From positions 62,001-126,000 of the forward strand of contig JABLXQ010000016.1 in the NCBI GenBank assembly GCA_013178375.1: a stretch of DNA of 64,000 nucleotides, written 5' to 3'. Below the pieces are notes generated by a model. The model saw only the letters and a program-made list of their open reading frames with translations. It had not been told where the DNA came from and did not search any database. This DNA is from Gammaproteobacteria bacterium (lineage in GTDB: Bacteria; Pseudomonadota; Gammaproteobacteria; Pseudomonadales; Ketobacteraceae). Position 1 is the first letter of the stretch. Every line of letters begins with the position of its first letter. The position numbers and the translations under genes were made by a program. This document shows positions 61,233-64,000 of the stretch, in pieces.

Positions 61233-63656
61233 TTAGTGCGTGCTTACACGATCAGCGTCATCGTCGTCCTTTTCCTCACGCTTGGGGATTTCAACGGACA
61301 CACTTTCCGGTAATGGCTCAGGCATGGTTACCAGTGCCAATTCCAGCACCTCGTCAATCCATTTTACGCAATGGATCGTAAGGTCAGCCTTGATCTTGTC
61401 CGGGATTTCCTTCAGATCGCGCTCGTTTTCCTTGGGAATGATGACACTGGTAATACCACCCCGGTGCGCAGCCAGCAGTTTTTCCTTCAGACCGCCGATC
61501 GGCAATACCTGACCGCGCAGCGTAATCTCGCCGGTCATGGCCACATCAGCTCGCACTGGAATATTGGTCAGCACGGACACCAGCGCGGTGCACATACCAA
61601 TGCCGGCGCTGGGGCCATCCTTGGGTGTGGCGCCCTCGGGCACGTGAATGTGGATGTCACATTTCTCATGGAATTCAGGGGAAATGCCCAACAGGCGCGA
61701 ACGGCTTCGCACGACGGTAAGCGCGGCCTGGATCGACTCCTGCATGACGTCACCGAGAGAACCGGTGCGAATCTGTCGTCCTTTGCCCGGTACGGAAGCT
61801 GCTTCAATCGTCAGCAGTTCACCGCCCACAGAGGTCCAGGCCAGCCCGGTCACCTGACCAATGCGGTCCTGCTCTTCCTTCTTGCCATAGTTGAACTTGC
61901 GCACACCGTTAAAGCTTTCCACGATGTCCGGTGTTACCTCCACCACATCGTGTGTACCACCCAGCACATTGCCCTTGACGTGTTTGCGGCACAGCTTGGC
62001 AATCTCACGCTCCAGACCACGCACGCCAGACTCACGGGTGTAGTAACGGATGATATGGCGTACCGCGTCGTCGCTGATCAGCAGCTCCTCATCGGTGAGA
62101 CCGTTCAACTTGCGCTGCTTGGGCACCAGATACTGCTGGGCGATGTTCAGCTTCTCATCCTCGGTGTAACCCGGTATACGGATTATCTCCATCCGGTCCA
62201 GCAGCGGCGCCGGAATGTTCATGGAGTTCGAGGTACAGATAAACAGCACATCCGACAGATCGTAATCCACTTCCAGATAGTGATCGTTGAAGGTGTTGTT
62301 CTGCTCGGGATCAAGCACCTCCAGCAATGCCGACGCTGGATCGCCGCGCATGTCGACACCCATCTTGTCGATCTCGTCCAGCAGGAACAGCGGGTTCTTC
62401 ACGCCGACCTTGGAAATCTTCTGCACCAGCTTGCCCGGCATGGAGCCGATGTAGGTACGGCGGTGACCGCGAATCTCGGCCTCGTCACGCACACCACCCA
62501 ACGCCATGCGCACAAACTTGCGGTTGGTGGCCTTGGCAATGGATTGTCCCAGTGAAGTTTTACCCACACCCGGCGGACCCACCAGGCACAGCACAGGCCC
62601 GCGAATCTTGTTTACCCGCGACTGCACTGCCAGATATTCCAGAATGCGGTCTTTCACTTCTTCCAGACCATAATGATCTTCGTCGAGGATGGCCTTGGCC
62701 TTCGCCAGATCGTGGCGCACCTTGCTCTTCTTGCGCCAGGGCAGATTCACCAGCCAGTCCAGATAGCTGCGCACAACAGTGGCTTCAGCGGACATCGGCG
62801 ACATCATCTTCAGCTTGTTCAGCTCGGTCTTGGCCTTGTCGCGGGCTTCCTTCGACATGCCAGCGGCTTCGATTTTCTTCTCGAATTCCTCCAGCTCATT
62901 GCCGCCTTCTTCCAGGTCGCCCAGTTCCTTCTGAATGGCCTTCATCTGCTCATTCAGATAATACTCGCGCTGGCTCTTCTCCATCTGTTTCTTGACGCGG
63001 CCACGGATGCGCTTTTCGACCTGCAACAGATCGATCTCGCTTTCCATCAACGCCATCAGATGTTCGATGCGCTCGCGCAGATCGAAGATTTCGAGGATTT
63101 TCTGTTTCTCGTGAATTTTCAGCGCCAGATGAGCAGCAATGGTGTCGGACAACCGGCCCGGCTCCTCAATGCTGGATACCGAGGTCAGAATCTCGGTCGC
63201 GACTTTCTTGCTGAGTTTGACATACTGATCGAACTGGGACAGCAGCGAACGGACCAGTATCTCCCCTTCGCGTTCCTCGATGGGATTATGGGGCGCTTCG
63301 GTAATCGACGCGGACAGGTAACCGTAATCGTTGTTGACGTTTTCCGTAGTCGCACGGTAGGAACCTTCCACCAGCACCTTCACCGTGCCGTCAGGCAGTT
63401 TCAGCAATTGCAGAATGGTGGCAACCGTACCAACGGAATAGAGATCCTTCGGCTGCGGATCATCATCCGATGCATTCACCTGGGCCACGAGCACGATCTG
63501 TTTGTCGTTGTCCATGGCTTCTTCCAGCGCACGGATCGACTTGTCCCGACCAACGAACAGCGGAATCACCATGTGGGGATATACCACCACATCGCGCAAC
63601 GCCAACAGGGGATATTCTTTTTTCCCTTTGAGAATTGTGTGTTCCGGTTCCTGCAT
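61233..63656 (-). CDS. lon: ATP-dependent protease Lon
   Basis: An 807-residue Lon protease, the usual bacterial length. The N-terminal substrate domain ([21 protein letters not shown]) leads through a coiled-coil region (residues 215-290) to the AAA+ domain with Walker [10 protein letters not shown] (360-368) and Walker B FLLDEID (424-430). The protease domain has catalytic Ser683 in [10 protein letters not shown] and Lys724 in GGLKEKLLA. It degrades misfolded and regulatory proteins. AAAGGG lies eight bases before the ATG. A sigma-32-like promoter lies upstream. A C-terminal acidic tail (EEKDDDDAD) is present. Confidence 0.97.
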   Translation of the reverse strand: MQEPEHTILKGKKEYPLLALRDVVVYPHMVIPLFVGRDKSIRALEEAMDNDKQIVLVAQVNASDDDPQPKDLYSVGTVATILQLLKLPDGTVKVLVEGSYRATTENVNNDYGYLSASITEAPHNPIEEREGEILVRSLLSQFDQYVKLSKKVATEILTSVSSIEEPGRLSDTIAAHLALKIHEKQKILEIFDLRERIEHLMALMESEIDLLQVEKRIRGRVKKQMEKSQREYYLNEQMKAIQKELGDLEEGGNELEEFEKKIEAAGMSKEARDKAKTELNKLKMMSPMSAEATVVRSYLDWLVNLPWRKKSKVRHDLAKAKAILDEDHYGLEEVKDRILEYLAVQSRVNKIRGPVLCLVGPPGVGKTSLGQSIAKATNRKFVRMALGGVRDEAEIRGHRRTYIGSMPGKLVQKISKVGVKNPLFLLDEIDKMGVDMRGDPASALLEVLDPEQNNTFNDHYLEVDYDLSDVLFICTSNSMNIPAPLLDRMEIIRIPGYTEDEKLNIAQQYLVPKQRKLNGLTDEELLISDDAVRHIIRYYTRESGVRGLEREIAKLCRKHVKGNVLGGTHDVVEVTPDIVESFNGVRKFNYGKKEEQDRIGQVTGLAWTSVGGELLTIEAASVPGKGRQIRTGSLGDVMQESIQAALTVVRSRSRLLGISPEFHEKCDIHIHVPEGATPKDGPSAGIGMCTALVSVLTNIPVRADVAMTGEITLRGQVLPIGGLKEKLLAAHRGGITSVIIPKENERDLKEIPDKIKADLTIHCVKWIDEVLELALVTMPEPLPESVSVEIPKREEKDDDDADRVSTH

Positions 63657-63698
63657 AATCGCGACCCTTTACCGGCTGATATAAGATTCTTGATTCCA

Positions 63699-63726
63699 AG
63701 ATGGGGGCAAAACCCTGTATTGCAAC
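63699..63726 (-). promoter_or_regulatory. Sigma-32-type heat-shock promoter of lon
   Basis: On the minus strand CCCCATCT (63699-63706) matches the sigma-32 -10 consensus CCCCATnT fully, and GTTGCAA (63720-63726) matches the -35 CTTGAAA in five of seven positions. The spacing is 13 bases. Heat-shock control of lon is well known in gammaproteobacteria. Confidence 0.65.
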
Positions 63727-63762
63727 CTGTCTGTCATCAATACTGACCACTTTCCGCCGAAT

Positions 63763-63786
63763 AAAAAAGGGCCTTGCGGCCCTTTT
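63763..63786 (-). terminator. Rho-independent terminator of clpX
   Basis: AAAAGGGCC pairs with GGCCCTTTT around the loop TTGC. On the minus strand it is followed by further T residues (TTTTTTAT). It lies 16 bases after the clpX stop. Confidence 0.9.
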
Positions 63787-63801
63787 CAATCAGGAAGGAC
63801 A

Positions 63802-64000
63802 TCAATCGTCCGGCACCGCTTTGGCCTGCTCGTTGTTTTCGTAGATCATCAGGGGTTCCGATTCGCCCTTGATCACCGCGCCGTCGATCACCACCTTGAC
63901 CACATTGCGGATGGACGGTACCGAGTACATGGTTTCCAGCAGCACGGATTCCAGAATGGAGCGCAGACCACGGGCACCGGTCTTGCGTTCCATTGCCTTC
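63802..64000 (-). CDS. clpX: ATP-dependent Clp protease ATP-binding subunit ClpX (C-terminal part)
   Basis: The last 65 or so codons of ClpX; the gene continues beyond the right edge. The segment [24 protein letters not shown] contains the conserved sensor-2 arginine motif (GARGLR), followed by the usual C-terminal helix and the acidic end. ClpX unfolds substrates for ClpP. The clpX-lon-hupB order is standard in gammaproteobacteria. Confidence 0.93.
   Translation of the reverse strand, partial: KAMERKTGARGLRSILESVLLETMYSVPSIRNVVKVVIDGAVIKGESEPLMIYENNEQAKAVPDD

Overview
The window looks like a chromosomal segment of a Pseudomonas-like gammaproteobacterium (Pseudomonadales/Oceanospirillales type). 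The evidence is the core block from about 38.8 to 64 kb: sohB - membrane protein - nudC - fimL - dnaQ/rnhA - methyltransferase - gloB - mltD - HDOD regulator - yejAABEF - ppiD - hupB - lon - clpX. This order resembles the Pseudomonas aeruginosa PA1801-PA1825 neighbourhood as I recall it. The left 38.7 kb is accessory. No tRNA, rRNA, CRISPR array or insertion sequence was recognised.

Layout. (1) 1-2.7 kb, minus strand: a type II fatty-acid/polyketide operon (ACP, hotdog dehydratase, ketosynthase, ketosynthase-like chain-length factor) of the aryl-polyene/pigment type, continuing off the left edge. (2) 3.2-4.3 kb: a DUF2855 oxidoreductase-like gene. (3) 5.0-17.2 kb, plus strand: a sigma-54 activator followed, behind a candidate -24/-12 promoter, by a tight ten-gene operon. 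It encodes a subtilisin-like protease, eight proteins of unrecognised family (one of 57 residues) and a protein with two tandem papain-like peptidase domains. I know of no described system with this composition. (4) 17.4-20.4 kb: an ArsM-type methyltransferase, an unknown protein and an AraC regulator. (5) 20.4-36.9 kb, minus strand: a lipid-polyketide operon of fatty acyl-AMP ligase-ACP, PKS (KS-AT-KR-ACP), PKS (KS-ACP-AfsA-HAD phosphatase), FAD monooxygenase, MMPL/RND exporter, LolA-like periplasmic protein and DUF1302 outer-membrane barrel. (6) 37.3-38.7 kb: a BASS-family transporter and a small arsenate-reductase-like phosphatase. (7) 38.8-64 kb: core genes.

How the genes may work together. 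In region 5 a fatty acid would be adenylated and loaded by the ligase, extended and reduced by the first PKS, and extended again without reduction by the second. That would leave a beta-ketoacyl-ACP, which is what AfsA enzymes condense with dihydroxyacetone phosphate. The fused HAD domain could then remove the phosphate to give a butenolide/butyrolactone, which the monooxygenase would tailor and the RND/LolA-like/DUF1302 genes would carry to the outer membrane. This route is inferred from domain order. A 16-bp motif (15/16 identical) lies upstream of both this operon and the type II operon, hinting at co-regulation.

In the core block, dnaQ carries both a one-base insertion and an in-frame TAG codon. 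This is either a real mutator lesion or a sequence error.
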